64,000 nt of DNA from Dryomyza anilis. Lineage: Eukaryota; Arthropoda; Insecta; Diptera; Dryomyzidae. This document shows, in pieces, positions 34,701-49,526 of this stretch. The notes under the pieces are model-generated. The model searched no databases. It saw only the letters and a program-made list of their open reading frames with translations, and had not been told where the DNA came from. The DNA lies in contig OX638133.1 in NCBI GenBank assembly GCA_951804985.1, forward strand, positions 75,150,367-75,214,366. The letters are read 5' to 3'. The stretch's first letter is position 1. Each line of letters begins with the position of its first letter. Both the position numbers and the translations under genes were made by a program.

Positions 34701-37331
34701 ATTTTTCACTGTAAATTTCATATAATTCGATCGGTGGGTTCCGGAATAATAAGGTTTTGAAAATCGATTTTTAAAAATTTTCTTTAATTGGCCGTAACTC
34801 CTAAACGGAGCGTCCTAGAGGGTCGAAAGTAGGGGCATTTTATGGACATTTAATTCGTAATTTTTCGCTGTAAATTTCATATAATTCGATCGGTGGGTTC
34901 CGGAATAATAAGGTTTTGAAAATCGATTTTTAAAACTTTTCTTTAATTGGCCGTAACTCCTAAACGGAGCGTCCTAGAGCGTCGAAAGTAGGGGCATTTT
35001 ATAGACATTTAATTCATAATTTTTCGCTGTAAATTTCATATAATTCGATCGGTGGGTTCCGGAATAAAAAGGTTTTTAAAATCGATTTTTAAACATTTTC
35101 TTTAATTGACCGTAACTCCTAAACGGAGCGTCCTAGAGCGTCGAAAGTAGGGGCATTTTATAGACATTTAATTCATAATTTTTCGCTGTAAATTTCATAT
35201 AATTCGATCGGTGGGTTCCGGAATAATAAGGTTTTGAAAATCGATTTTTAAAAATTTTCTTTAATTGGCCGTAACTCCTAAACGGAGCGTCCTAGAGGGT
35301 CGAAAGTAGGCGCATTTTATATATATTTAATGCATAATTTTTCACTGTAAATTTCATATAATTCGATCGGTGGGTTCCGGAATAATAAGGTTTTGAAAAT
35401 CGATTTTTAAAAATTTTCTTTAATTGGCCGTAACTCCTAAACGGAGCGTCCTAGAGGGTCGAAAGTAGGGGCATTTTATAGACATTTAATTCGTAATTTT
35501 TCGCTGTAAATTTCATATAATTCGATCGGTGGGTTCCGGAATAAAAAGGTTTTTAAAATCGATTTTTAAACATTTTCTTTAATTGGCCGTAACTCCTAAA
35601 CGGAGCGTCCTAGAGGGTCGAAAGTAGGCGCATTTTATATATATTTAATGCATAATTTTTCACTGTAAATTTCATATAATTCGATCGGTGGGTTCGGGAA
35701 TAATAAGGTTTTGAAAATCGATTTTTAAAAATTTTCTTTAATTGGCCGTAACTCCTAAACGGAGCGTCGTAGAGGGTCGAAAGTAGGCGCATTTTATATA
35801 TATTTAATGCATAATTTTTCACTGTAAATTTCATATAATTCGATCGGTGGGTTCCGGAATAATAAGGTTTTTAAAATCGATTTTTAAAAATTTTCTTTAA
35901 TTGGCCGTAACTCCTAAACGGAGCGTCCTAGAGGGTCGAAAGTAGGCGCATTTTATATATATTTAATGCATAATTTTTCACTGTAAATTTCATATAATTC
36001 GATCGGTGGGTTCCGGAATAATAAGGTTTTGAAAATCGATTTTTAAAAATTTTCTTTAATTGGCCGTAACTCCTAAACGGAGCGTCCTAGAGGGTCGAAG
36101 GTAGGGGCATTTTATAGACATTTAATTCGTAATTTTTCGCTGTAAATTTCATATAATTCGATCGGTGGGTTCCGGAATAAAAAGGCTTTTAAAATCGATT
36201 TTTAAACATTTTCTTTAATTGGCCGTAACTCCTAAACGGAGCGTCCTAGAGGGTCGAAAGTAGGCGCATTTTATATATATTTAATGCATAATTTTTCACT
36301 GTAAATTTCATATAATTCGATTGGTGGGTTTCGGAATAATAAGGTTTTAAAATTCGATTTTTAAAAATTTTCTTTAATTGGCCGTAACTCCTAAACGGAG
36401 CGTCCTAGAGGGTCGAAAGTAGGGGCATTTTATAGACATTTAATTCATAATTTTTCGCTGTAAATTTCATATAATTCGATCGGTGGGTTCCGGTATAATA
36501 AGGTTTCGATTTTTTTAAAATTTTCTTTAATTTTTTAAATTTCATATAATTCGATCGGTGGGTTCCGGAATAATAAGGTTTTTAAAAATCGATTTTTCAA
36601 CATTTTCTTTAATTGGCCGTAACTCCTAAACGGAGGTTTTGAAAATCGAATTTTAAAAATTTTCTTTAATTGGCCGTAACTCCTAAACGGAGCGTCCTAG
36701 AGGGTCGAAAGTAGGGGCATTTTATAGACATTTAATGCATAATTTTTCGCTGTAAATTTCATATAATTCGATCGGTGGGTTCCGGAATAATAAGGTTTTT
36801 AAAATCGATTTTTAAAAATCTTTCTTTAATTGACCGTAACTCCTAAACGGAGCGTCCTAGAGCGTCGAAAGTAGGCGCATTTTATATATATTTAATGCAT
36901 AATTTTTCACTGTAAATTTCATATAATTCGATCGGTGGGTTCGGGAATAATAAGGTTTTGGTTTTTAAAATCGATTTTTAAAAATTTTCTTTAATTGGCC
37001 GTAACTCCTTAACGGAGCGTCCTAGAGGGTCGAAAGTAGGGGCATTTTATAGACATTTAATTCATAATTTTTCGCTGTAAATTTCATATAATTCGATCGG
37101 TGGGTTCCGGAATAATAAGGTTTTGAAAATCGATTTTTAAAAATTTTCTTTAATTGGCCGTAACTCCTAAACGGAGCGTCCTAGAGGGTCGAAAGTAGGG
37201 GCATTTTATAGACATTTAATTCATAATTTTTCGCTGTAAATTTCATATAATTCGATCGGTGGGTTCCGGAATAATAAGGTTTTGAAAATCAATTTTTAAA
37301 AATTTTCTTTAATTGGCCGTAACTCCTAAAC

Positions 37332-40300
37332 CGACCGTCCTAGAGCGTCGAAAGTAGGGGCATTTTACAGACATTTAATTTATAATTTGTCGCTGTAAAT
37401 TTCATATAATTCGATCGGTGGGTTCCGGTATAATAAGGTTTTGAAAATCGATTTTTAAAAATTTTCTTTAATTTTTTAAATTTCGTATAATTCGATCGGT
37501 GGGTTCCGGAATAAAAAGGTTTTTAAATTCGATTTTTAAAAATTTTCTTTAATTGGCCGTAACTCCTAAACGGAGCGTCCTAGAGGGTCGAAAGTAGGGG
37601 CATTTTATAGACATTTAATTCATAATTTTTCGCTGTAAATTTCATATAATTCGATCGGTGGGTTCCGGTATAATAAGGTTTTGAAAATCGATTTTTTAAA
37701 ATTTTCTTTAATTTTTTAAATTTCATATAATTCGATCGGTGGGTTCCGGAATAATAAGGTTTTTAAAAATCGATTTTTCAACATTTTCTTAATTTGGCCG
37801 TAACTCCTAAACGGAGGTTTTGAAAATCGAATTTTAAAAATTTTCTTTAATTGGCCGTAACTCCTAAACGGAGCGTCGTAGAGGGTCGAAAGTAGGGGCA
37901 TTTTATAGACATTTAATTCATAATTTTTCACTGTAAATTTCATATAATTCGATCGGTGGGTTCCGGAATAATAAGGTTTTGAAAATCGATTTTTAAAAAT
38001 TTTCTTTAATTGGCCGTAACTCCTAAACCGACCGTCCTAGAGCGTCGAAAGTAGGGGCATTTTACAGACATTTAATTTATAATTTGTCGCTGTAAATTTC
38101 ATATAATTCGATCGGTGGGTTCCGGTATAATAAGGTTTTGAAAATCGATTTTTAAAAATTTTCTTTAATTTTTTAAATTTCATATAATTCGATCGGTGGG
38201 TTCCGGAATAAAAAGGTTTTTAAAATCGATTTTTAAAAATTTTCTTTAATTGGCCGTAACTCCTTAACGGAGCGTCCTAGAGGGTCGAAAATAGGGGCAT
38301 TTTATAGACATTTAATTCATAATTTTTCGCTGTAAATTTCATATAATTCGATCGGTGGGTTCCGGAATAAAAAGGTTTTTAAAATCGATTTTTAAACATT
38401 TTCTTTAATTGGCCGTAACTCCTAAACGGAGCGTCCTAGAGGGTCGAAAGTAGGCGCATTTTATATATATTTAATGCATAATTTTTCACTGTAAATTTCA
38501 TATAATTCGATCGGTGGGTTCCGGAATAAAAAGGTTTTTAAAATCGATTTTTAAAAATTTTCTTTAATTGGCCGTAACTCCTAAACGGAGCGTCCTAGAG
38601 AGTCGAAAGTAGGGGCATTTTATAGACATTTAATTCATAATTTTTCGCTGTAAATTTTGTATAATTCGATCGGTGGGTTCCGGAATAATAAGGTTTTGAA
38701 AATCGGTTTTTAAAAATTTTCTTTAATTGGCCGTAACTCCTAAACGGAGCATCCTAGAGGGTCGAAAGTAGGCGCATTTTATATAATAATAATTATGTTT
38801 TGAAAACCGATTTTTAAAAATTTTCTTTAATTGGCCGTAACTCCTAAACGGAGCATCCTAGAGGGTCGAAAGTAGGCGCATTTTATAGACATTTAATGCA
38901 TAATTTTTCGCTGTAAATTTTGTATAATTCGATCGGTGGGTTCCGGAATAATAAGGTTTTGAAAATCGGTTTTTAAAAATTTTCTTTAATTGGCCGTAAC
39001 TCCTAAACGGAGCGTCGTAGAAGGTCGAAAGTAGGGGCATTTTATAGACATTTAATGCATAATTTTTCGCTGTAAATTTTGTATAATTCGATCGGTGGGT
39101 TCCGGAATAATAAGGTTTTGAAAATCGATTTTTAAAATTTTTTCTTTAATTGGCCGTAACTCCTTAACGGAGCGTCCTAGAGGGTCGAAAGTAGGGGCAT
39201 TTTATAGACATTTAATTCATAATTTTTCGCTGTAAATTTCATATAATTCGATCGGTGGGTTCCGGAATAATAAGGTTTTTAAAATCGATTTTTAAACATT
39301 TTCTTTAATTGGCCGTAACTCCTAAACGGAGCGTCCTAGAGGGTCGAAAGTAGGCGCATTTTATAGACATTTAATGCATAATTCTTTGCTGTAAATTTCA
39401 TATAATTCGATCGGTGGGTTACGGAATAATTATGTAACTCCTAAACGGAGCATCCTAGAGGGTCGAAAGTAGGCGCATTTTATAGACATTTAATGCATAA
39501 TTTTTCTCTGTAAATTTTGTATAATTCGATCGGTGGGTTCCGGAATAATAAGGTTTTGAAAATCGATTTTTAAAAATTTTCTTTAATTGGCCGTAACTCC
39601 TAAACGGAGCGTCGTAGAAGGTCGAAAGTAGGCGCATTTTATATATATTTAATGCATAATTTTTCGCTGTAAATTTTGTATAATTCGATCGGTGGGTTCC
39701 GGAATAATAAGGTTTTGAAAATCGGTTTTTAAAAATTTTCTTTAATTGGCCGTAACTCCTAAACGGAGCGTCCTAGAGAGTCGAAAGTAGGGGCATTTTA
39801 TAGACATTTAATTCATAATTTTTCGCTGTAAATTTCATATAATTCGATCGGTGGGTTCCGGTATAATAAGGTTTTGAAAATCGATTTTTTAAAATTTTCT
39901 TTAATTTTTTAAATTTCATATAATTCGATCGGTGGGTTCCGGAATAATAAGGTTTTTAAAAATCGATTTTTCAACATTTTCTTAATTTGGCCGTAACTCC
40001 TAAACGGAGGTTTTGAAAATCGAATTTTAAAAATTTTCTTTAATTGGCCGTAACTCCTAAACGGAGCGTCCTAGAGGGTCGAAAGTAGGGGCATTTTATA
40101 GACATTTAATTCATAATTTTTCACTGTAAATTTCATATAATTCGATCGGTGGGTTCCGGAATAATAAGGTTTTGAAAATCGATTTTTAAAAATTTTCTTT
40201 AATTTTATATATATTTAATGCATAATTTTTTACTGTAAATTTCATATAATTCGATCGGTGGGTTCCGGAATAATAAGGTTTTGAAAATCGATTTTTAAAA

Positions 40301-41950
40301 ATTTTCTTTAATTGGCCGTAACTCCTAAACCGACCGTCCTAGAGCGTCGAAAGTAGGGGCATTTTACAGACATTTAATTTATAATTTGTCGCTGTAAATT
40401 TCATATAATTCGATCGGTGGGTTCCGGTATAATAAGGTTTTGAAAATCGATTTTTAAAAATTTTCTTTAATTTTTTAAATTTCATATAATTCGATCGGTG
40501 GGTTCCGGAATAAAAAGGTTTTTAAAATCGATTTTTAAAAATTTTCTTTAATTGGCCGTAACTCCTTAACGGAGCGTCCTAGAGGGTCGAAAATAGGGGC
40601 ATTTTATAGACATTTAATTCATAATTTTTCGCTGTAAATTTCATATAATTCGATCGGTGGGTTCCGGAATAAAAAGGTTTTTAAAATCGATTTTTAAAAA
40701 TTTTCTTTAATTGGTCGTAACTCCTTAACGGAGCGTCCTAGAGGGTCGAAAATAGGGGCATTTTATAGACATTTAATTCATAATTTTTCGCTGTAAATTT
40801 CATATAATTCGATCGGTGGGTTCCGGAATAATAAGGTTTTGAAAATCGGTTTTTAAAAATTTTCTTTAATTGGCCGTAACTCCTAAACGGAGCATCCTAG
40901 AGGGTCGAAAGTAGGCGCATTTTATATAATAATAATTATGTTTTGAAAACCGATTTTTAAAAATTTTCTTTAATTGGCCGTAACTCCTAAACGGAGCATC
41001 CTAGAGGGTCGAAAGTAGGCGCATTTTATAGACATTTAATGCATAATTTTTCGCTGTAAATTTTGTATAATTCGATCGGTGGGTTCCGGAATAATAAGGT
41101 TTTGAAAATCGGTTTTTAAAAATTTTCTTTAATTGGCCGTAACTCCTAAACGGAGCGTCGTAGAAGGTCGAAAGTAGGGGCATTTTATAGACATTTAATG
41201 CATAATTTTTCGCTGTAAATTTTGTATTATTCGATCGGTGGGTTCCGGAATAATAAGGTTTTGAAAATCGATTTTTAAAATTTTTTCTTTAATTGGCCGT
41301 AACTCCTTAACGGAGCGTCCTAGAGGGTCGAAAGTAGGGGCATTTTATAGACATTTAATTCATAATTTTTCGCTGTAAATTTCATATAATTCGATCGGTG
41401 GGTTCCGGAATAATAAGGTTTTTAAAATCGATTTTTAAACATTTTCTTTAATTGGCCGTAACTCCTAAACGGAGCGTCCTAGAGGGTCGAAAGTAGGCGC
41501 ATTTTATAGACATTTAATGCATAATTCTTTGCTGTAAATTTCATATAATTCGATCGGTGGGTTACGGAATAATTATGTAACTCCTAAACGGAGCATCCTA
41601 GAGGGTCGAAAGTAGGCGCATTTTATAGACATTTAATGCATAATTTTTCTCTGTAAATTTTGTATAATTCGATCGGTGGGTTCCGGAATAATAAGGTTTT
41701 GAAAATCGGTTTTTTAAAAATTTTCTTTAATTGGCCGTAACTCCTAAACGGAGCGTCGTAGAAGGTCGAAAGTAGGGGCATTTTATAGACATTTAATGCA
41801 TAATTTTTCGCTGTAAATTTTGTATAATTCGATCGGTGGGTTCCGGAATAATAAGGTTTTGAAAATCGGTTTTTAAAAATTTTCTTTAATTGGCCGTAAC
41901 TCCTAAACGGAGCATCCTAGAGGGTCGAAAGTAGGCGCATTTTATATATA
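37332..41950. repeat. 2.1-2.3 kb duplicated satellite block
   Basis: The unusual 'ataataataattatg' interruption at about 38784 recurs 2143 bp later. The rare 'cgaccgtcctagagcg' variant lies at 37332, 38029 and 40331; 2302 = 2143 + 159. The two blocks therefore differ by one monomer. They also share 'tttaaatttcatataattcg' deletion junctions. Confidence 0.85.
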
Positions 41951-44510
41951 TTTAATGCATAATTTTTCACTGTAAATTTCATATAATTCGATCGGTGGGT
42001 TCCGGAATAATAAGGTTTTTAAAATCGATTTTTAAACATTTTCTTTAATTGGCCGTAACTCCTAAACGGAGCGTCCTAGAGGGTCGAAAGTAGGCGCATT
42101 TTATAGACATTTAATGCATAATTCTTTGCTGTAAATTTCATATAATTCGATCTTTGAAAATCGGTTTTTAAAAATTTTTTTTAATTGGCCGTAACATAAT
42201 ATAATAACATCATATAAATCGATCGGTGGGTTCCGGAATATTAAGGTTTGAATTGGCCGTAACTCCTAAACGGAGCGTCCTAGAGGGTCGAAAGTAGGGG
42301 CATTTTATAGACATTTAATGCATAATTTTTCGCTGTAATTTTCATATAATTCGATCGGTGGGTTCCGGAATAATAAGGTTTTGAAAATCGTTTTTTAAAA
42401 ATTTTTCTTTAATTGGCCGTAACTCCTAAACGGAGCGTCCTAGAGGGTCGAAAGTAGGGGCATTTTATATATATTTAATGCATAATTTTTCGCTGTAAAT
42501 TTCATATAATTCGATCGGTGGGTTTCGGAATAATAAGGTTTTGAAAATCGATTTTAAAAAATGTTCTTTAATTGGCCGTAACTCCTAAACGGAGCGTCCT
42601 AGAGGGTCGAAAGTAGGGGCATTTTATAGACATTTAATGCATTATTTTTCGCTGTAAATTTCATATAATTCGATCTTTGGGTTCCGGAATAATAAGGTTT
42701 TGAAAATCAATTTTTAAAAATTTTTCTTTAATTGGCCGTAACTCCTAAACGGAGCGTCCTAGAGGGTCGAAAGTAGGGGCATTTTATAGACATTTAATGC
42801 ATAATTTTTCTCTGTAAATTTTATATAATTCGATCGGTGGGTTCCGGAATAATAAGGTTTTGAAAATCGGTTTTTAAAAATTTTCTTTAATTGGCCGTAA
42901 CATAATATAATAACATCATATAATTCGATCGGTGGGTTCCGGAATATTAAGGTTTGAATTGGCCGTAACTCCTAAACGGAGCGTCCTAGAGGGTCGAAAG
43001 TAGGGGCATTTTATAGACATTTAATGCATAATTTTTCGCTGTAATTTTCATATAATTCGATCGGTGGGTTCCGGAATAATAAGGTTTTGAAAATCGATTT
43101 TTAAAAATTTTTCTTTAATTGGCCGTAACTCCTAAACGGAGCGCCTTGAGGGTCGAAAGTAGGGGCATTTTATAGACATTTAATGCATTATTTTTCGCTG
43201 TAAATTTCATATAATTCGATCGGTGGGTTCCGGAATAATAAGGTTTTGAAAATCGATTTTTAAAAATTTTCTTTAATTGGCCGTAACGCGTCCTAGAGGG
43301 TCGAAAGTAGGCGCATTTTATATATATTTAATGCATATTTTTTCACTGTAAATTTCATATAATTCGATCGGTGGGTTTCGGAATAATAAGGTTTTGAAAA
43401 TCGATTTTTAAACATTTTCTTTAATTGACCGTAACTCCTAAACGGAGCGTCCTAGAGGGTCGAAAGTATATTTAATGCATAATTTTTCACTGTAAATTTC
43501 ATATAATTCGATCGGTGCGTTCCGGAATAATAAGGTTTTGAAAATCGGTTTTTAAAAATTTTCTTTAATTGGCCGTAACTCCTAAACGGAGCGTCGTAGA
43601 GGGTCGAAAGTAGGGGCATTTTATAGACATTTAATGCATAATTTTTCGCTGTAAATTTTGTATAATTCGATCGGTGGGTTCCGGAATAATAAGGTTTTGA
43701 AAATCGGTTTTTAAAAATTTTCTTTAATTGGCCGTAACTCCTAAACGGAGCGTCGTAGAGGGTCGAAAGTAGGGGCATTTTATAGACATTTAATGCATAA
43801 TTTTTCGCTGTAAATTTTGTATAATTCGATCGGTGGGTTCCGGAATAATAAGGTTTTGAAAATCGGTTTTTAAAAATTTTCTTTAATTGGCCGTAACTCC
43901 TAAACGGAGCGTCGTAGAGGGTCGACATTTAATGCATAATTTTTCGCTGTAAATTTTATATAATTCGATCGGTGGGTTCCGGAATAATAAGGTTTTGAAA
44001 ATCGGTTCATATAATTCGATCGGTGGGTTTCGGAATAATAAGGTTTTGAAAATTGATTTTAAAAAATGTTCTTTAATTGGCCGTAACTCCTAAACGGAGC
44101 GTCCTAGAGGGTCGAAAGTAGGGGCATTTTATAGTCATTTAATGCATAATTTTTCGCTGTAAATTTTATATAATTCGATCGGTGGGTTCCGGAATAATAA
44201 GGTTTTGAAAATCGGTTTTTAAAAATTTTCTTTAATTGGCCGTAACATAATATAATAACATCATATAATTCGATCGGTGGGTTCCGGAATAATAAGGTTT
44301 TGAAAATCGGTTTTTAAAAATTTTCTTTAATTGGCCGTAACTCCTAAACGGAGCGTCGTAGAGGGTCGAAAGTAGGGGCATTTTATAGACATTTAATGCA
44401 TAATTTTTTGCTGTAAATTTCATATAATTCCATCGGTGGGTACCGGAATAATAAGGTTTTGAAAATCGTTTTTTAAAATTTTCTTTAATTGGCCGTAACT
44501 CCTAAACGGA

Positions 44511-47500
44511 GCATCCTAGCATTATATATATTTAATGCATAATTTTTCACTGTAAATTTCATATAATTCGATCGGTGGGTTCCGGAATATTAAGGTTTGA
44601 ATTGGCCGTAACTCCTAAACGGAGCGTCATAGAGGGTCGAAAGTAGGCGCATTTTATATATATTTAATGCATAGTTTTTCATTGTAAATTTCATATAATT
44701 CGATCGGTGGGTTCCGGAATAATAAGGTTTTGAAAATCGATTTTTAAACATTTTCTTTAATTGGCCGTAACTCCTAAACGGAGCGTCCTAGAGGGTCGAA
44801 AGTAGGGGCATTTTATAGACATTTAATGCATAATTTTTCGCTGTAAATTTCATATAATTCGATCGGTGGGTTTCGGAATAATAAGGTTTTGAAAATTGAT
44901 TTTAAAAAATGTTCTTTAATTGGCCGTAACTCCTAAACGGAGCGTCCTAGAGGGTCGAAAGTAGGGGCATTTTATAGACATTTAATGCATAATTTTTCGC
45001 TGTAAATTTTATATAATTCGATCGGTGGGTTCCGGAATAATAAGGTTTTGAAAATCGTTTTTTAAAAATTTTTCTTTAATTGGCCGTAACTCCTAAACGG
45101 AGCGTCCTAGAGGGTCGAAAGTAGGGGCATTTTATAGACATTTAATGCATTATTTTTCGCTGTAAATTTCATATAATTCGATCGGTGGGTTCCGGAATAA
45201 TAAGGTTTTGAAAATCGTTTTTTAAAAATTTTTCTTTTGGCCGTAACTCCTAAACGGAGCGTCGTAGAGGGTCGAAAGTAGGGGCATTTTATAGACATTT
45301 AATGCATAATTTTTCGCTGTAAATTTTGTATAATTCGATCGGTGGGTTCCGGAATAATAAGGTTTTGAAAATCGGTTTTTAAAAATTTTCTTTAATTGGC
45401 CGTAACTCCTAAACGGAGCGTCGTAGAGGGTCGAAAGTAGGGGCATTTTATAGACATTTAATGCATAATTTTTCGCTGTAAATTTTGTATAATTCGATCG
45501 GTGGGTTCCGGAATAACAAGGTTTTGAAAATCGGTTTTTAAAAATTTTCTTTAATTGGCCGTAACTCCTAAACGGAGCGTCCTAGAGGGTCGAAAGTAGG
45601 CGCATTTTATAGACATTTAATGCATAATTCTTTGCTGTAAATTTTGTATAATTCGATCGGTGGGTTCCGCAATAATAAGGTTTTGAAAATCGGTTTTTAA
45701 AAATTTTCTTTAATTGGCCGTAACTCCTAAACGGAGCGTCGAAAGTAGGGGCATTTTATAGACATTTAATGCATAATTTTTCGCTGTAAATTTTGTATAA
45801 TTCGATCGGTGGGTTCCGGAATAATAAGGTTTTGAAAATCGGTTTTTAAAAATTTTCTTTAATTGGCCGTAACTCCTAAACGGAGCGTCGTAGAGGGTCG
45901 AAAGTAGGGGCATTTTATAGACATTTAATGCATAATTTTTCGCTGTAAATTTTGTATAATTCGATCGGTGGGTTCCGGAATAATAAGGTTTTGAAAATCG
46001 GTTTTTAAAAATTTTCTTTAATTGGCCGTAACTCCTAAACGGAGCGTCGTAGAGGGTCGAAAGTAGGGGCATTTTATAGACATTTAATGCATAATTTTTC
46101 GCTGTAAATTTTGTATAATTCGATCGGTGGGTTCCGGAATAATAAGGTTTTGAAAATCGGTTTTTAAAAATTTTCTTTAATTGGCCGTAACTCCTAAACG
46201 GAGCGTCGTAGAGGGTCGAAAGTAGGGGCATTTTATAGACATTTAATGCATAATTTTTTGCTGTAAATTTCATATAATTCCATCGGTGGGTTCCGGAATA
46301 ATAAGGTTTTGAAAATCGTTTTTTAAAATTTTCTTTAATTGGCCGTAAATTCGATCGGTGGGTTCCGGAATAATAAGGTTTTGAAAATCGGTTTTTAAAA
46401 ATTTTCTTTAATTGGCCGTAACTCCTAAACGGAGCGTCGTAGAGGGTCGAAAGTAGGGGCATTTTATAGACATTTAATGCATAATTTTTCGCTGTAAATT
46501 TTGTATAATTCGATCGGTGGGTTCCGGAATAACAAGGTTTTGAAAATCGGTTTTTAAAAATTTTCTTTAATTGGCCGTAACTCCTAAACGGAGCGTCGAA
46601 AGTAGGGGCATTTTATAGACATTTAATGCATAATTTTTCGCTGTAAATTTTGTATAATTCGATCGGTGGGTTCCGGAATAATAAGGTTTTGAAAATCGGT
46701 TTTTAAAAATTTTCTTTAATTGGCCGTAACTCCTAAACGGAGCGTCGTAGAGGGTCGAAAGTAGGGGCATTTTATAGACATTTAATGCATAATTTTTCGC
46801 TGTAAATTTTGTATAATTCGATCGGTGGGTTCCGGAATAATAAGGTTTTGAAAATCGGTTTTTAAAAATTTTCTTTAATTGGCCGTAACTCCTAAACGGA
46901 GCGTCGTAGAGGGTCGAAAGTAGGGGCATTTTATAGACATTTAATGCATAATTTTTCGCTGTAAATTTTGTATAATTCGATCGGTGGGTTCCGGAATAAT
47001 AAGGTTTTGAAAATCGGTTTTTAAAAATTTTCTTTAATTGGCCGTAACTCCTAAACGGAGCGTCGTAGAGGGTCGAAAGTAGGGGCATTTTATAGACATT
47101 TAATGCATAATTTTTTGCTGTAAATTTCATATAATTCCATCGGTGGGTTCCGGAATAATAAGGTTTTGAAAATCGTTTTTTAAAATTTTCTTTAATTGGC
47201 CGTAACTCCTAAACGGAGCATCCTAGCATTATATATATTTAATGCATAATTTTTCACTGTAAATTTCATATAATTCGATCGGTGGGTTCCGGAATATTAA
47301 GGTTTGAATTGGCCGTAACTCCTAAACGGAGCGTCATAGAGGGTCGAAAGTAGGCGCATTTTATATATATTTAATGCATAGTTTTTCATTGTAAATTTCA
47401 TATAATTCGATCGGTGGGTTCCGGAATAATAAGGTTTTGAAAATCGATTTTTAAACATTTTCTTTAATTGGCCGTAACTCCTAAACGGAGCGTCCTAGAG

Positions 47501-49526
47501 GGTCGAAAGTAGGGGCATTTTATAGACATTTAATGCATAATTTTTCGCTGTAAATTTCATATAATTCGATCGGTGGGTTTCGGAATAATAAGGTTTTGAA
47601 AATTGATTTTAAAAAATGTTCTTTAATTGGCCGTAACTCCTAAACGGAGCGTCCTAGAGGGTCGAAAGTAGGGGCATTTTATAGACATTTAATGCATAAT
47701 TTTTCGCTGTAAATTTTATATAATTCGATCGGTGGGTTCCGGAATAATAAGGTTTTGAAAATCGTTTTTTAAAAATTTTTCTTTAATTGGCCGTAACTCC
47801 TAAACGGAGCGTCCTAGAGGGTCGAAAGTAGGGGCATTTTATAGACATTTAATGCATTATTTTTCGCTGTAAATTTCATATAATTCGATCGGTGGGTTCC
47901 GGAATAATAAGGTTTTGAAAATCGTTTTTTAAAAATTTTTCTTTTGGCCGTAACTCCTAAACGGAGCGTCGTAGAGGGTCGAAAGTAGGGGCATTTTATA
48001 GACATTTAATGCATAATTTTTCGCTGTAAATTTTGTATAATTCGATCGGTGGGTTCCGGAATAATAAGGTTTTGAAAATCGGTTTTTAAAAATTTTCTTT
48101 AATTGGCCGTAACTCCTAAACGGAGCGTCGTAGAGGGTCGAAAGTAGGGGCATTTTATAGACATTTAATGCATAATTTTTCGCTGTAAATTTTGTATAAT
48201 TCGATCGGTGGGTTCCGGAATAACAAGGTTTTGAAAATCGGTTTTTAAAAATTTTCTTTAATTGGCCGTAACTCCTAAACGGAGCGTCCTAGAGGGTCGA
48301 AAGTAGGCGCATTTTATAGACATTTAATGCATAATTCTTTGCTGTAAATTTTGTATAATTCGATCGGTGGGTTCCGCAATAATAAGGTTTTGAAAATCGG
48401 TTTTTAAAAATTTTCTTTAATTGGCCGTAACTCCTAAACGGAGCGTCGAAAGTAGGGGCATTTTATAGACATTTAATGCATAATTTTTCGCTGTAAATTT
48501 TGTATAATTCGATCGGTGGGTTCCGGAATAATAAGGTTTTGAAAATCGGTTTTTAAAAATTTTCTTTAATTGGCCGTAACTCCTAAACGGAGCGTCGTAG
48601 AGGGTCGAAAGTAGGGGCATTTTATAGACATTTAATGCATAATTTTTCGCTGTAAATTTTGTATAATTCGATCGGTGGGTTCCGGAATAATAAGGTTTTG
48701 AAAATCGGTTTTTAAAAATTTTCTTTAATTGGCCGTAACTCCTAAACGGAGCGTCGTAGAGGGTCGAAAGTAGGGGCATTTTATAGACATTTAATGCATA
48801 ATTTTTCGCTGTAAATTTTGTATAATTCGATCTGTGGGTTCCGGAATAATAAGGTTTTGAAAATCGGTTTTTAAAAATTTTCTTTAATTGGCCGTAACTC
48901 CTAAACGGAGCGTCGTAGAGGGTCGAAAGTAGGGGCATTTTATAGACATTTAATGCATAATTTTTCGCTGTAAATTTTGTATAATTCGATCGGTGGGTTC
49001 CGGAATAATAAGGTTTTGAAAATCGGTTTTTAAAAATTTTCTTTAATTGGCCGTAACTCCTAAACGGAGCGTCGTAGAGGGTCGAAAGTAGGGGCATTTT
49101 ATAGACATTTAATGCATAACTTTTCGCTGTAAATTTTGTATACTTCGATCGGTGGGTTCCGGAATAATAAGGTTTTGAAAATCGGTTTTTAAAAATTTTC
49201 TTTAATTGGCCGTAACTCCTAAACGGATCGTCGTAGAGGGTCGACATTTAATGCATAATTTTTCGCTGTAAATTTCATATAATTCGATCGGTGGGTTCCG
49301 GAATAATAAGGTTTTGAAAATCGGTTTTTAAAAATTTTCTTTAATTGGCCGTAACTCCTAAACGGAGCGTCGTAGAGGGTCGAAAGTAGGGGCATTTTAT
49401 AGACATTTAATGCATAATTTTTTGCTGTAAATTTCATATAATTCCATCGGTGGGTTTCGGAATAATAAGGTTTTGAAAATCGATTTTTTAAAATTTTCTT
49501 TAATTGGCCGTAACTCCTAAACGGAG
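44511..49526. repeat. 2707/2308-bp higher-order repeat
   Basis: The rare junction GCATCCTAGCATTATATATA begins at 44511, 47218 and 49526, spacings 2707 and 2308. The blocks share the same succession of variants, for example short 'tttcttttggccg' monomers at about 45233 and 47940. Confidence 0.9.
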
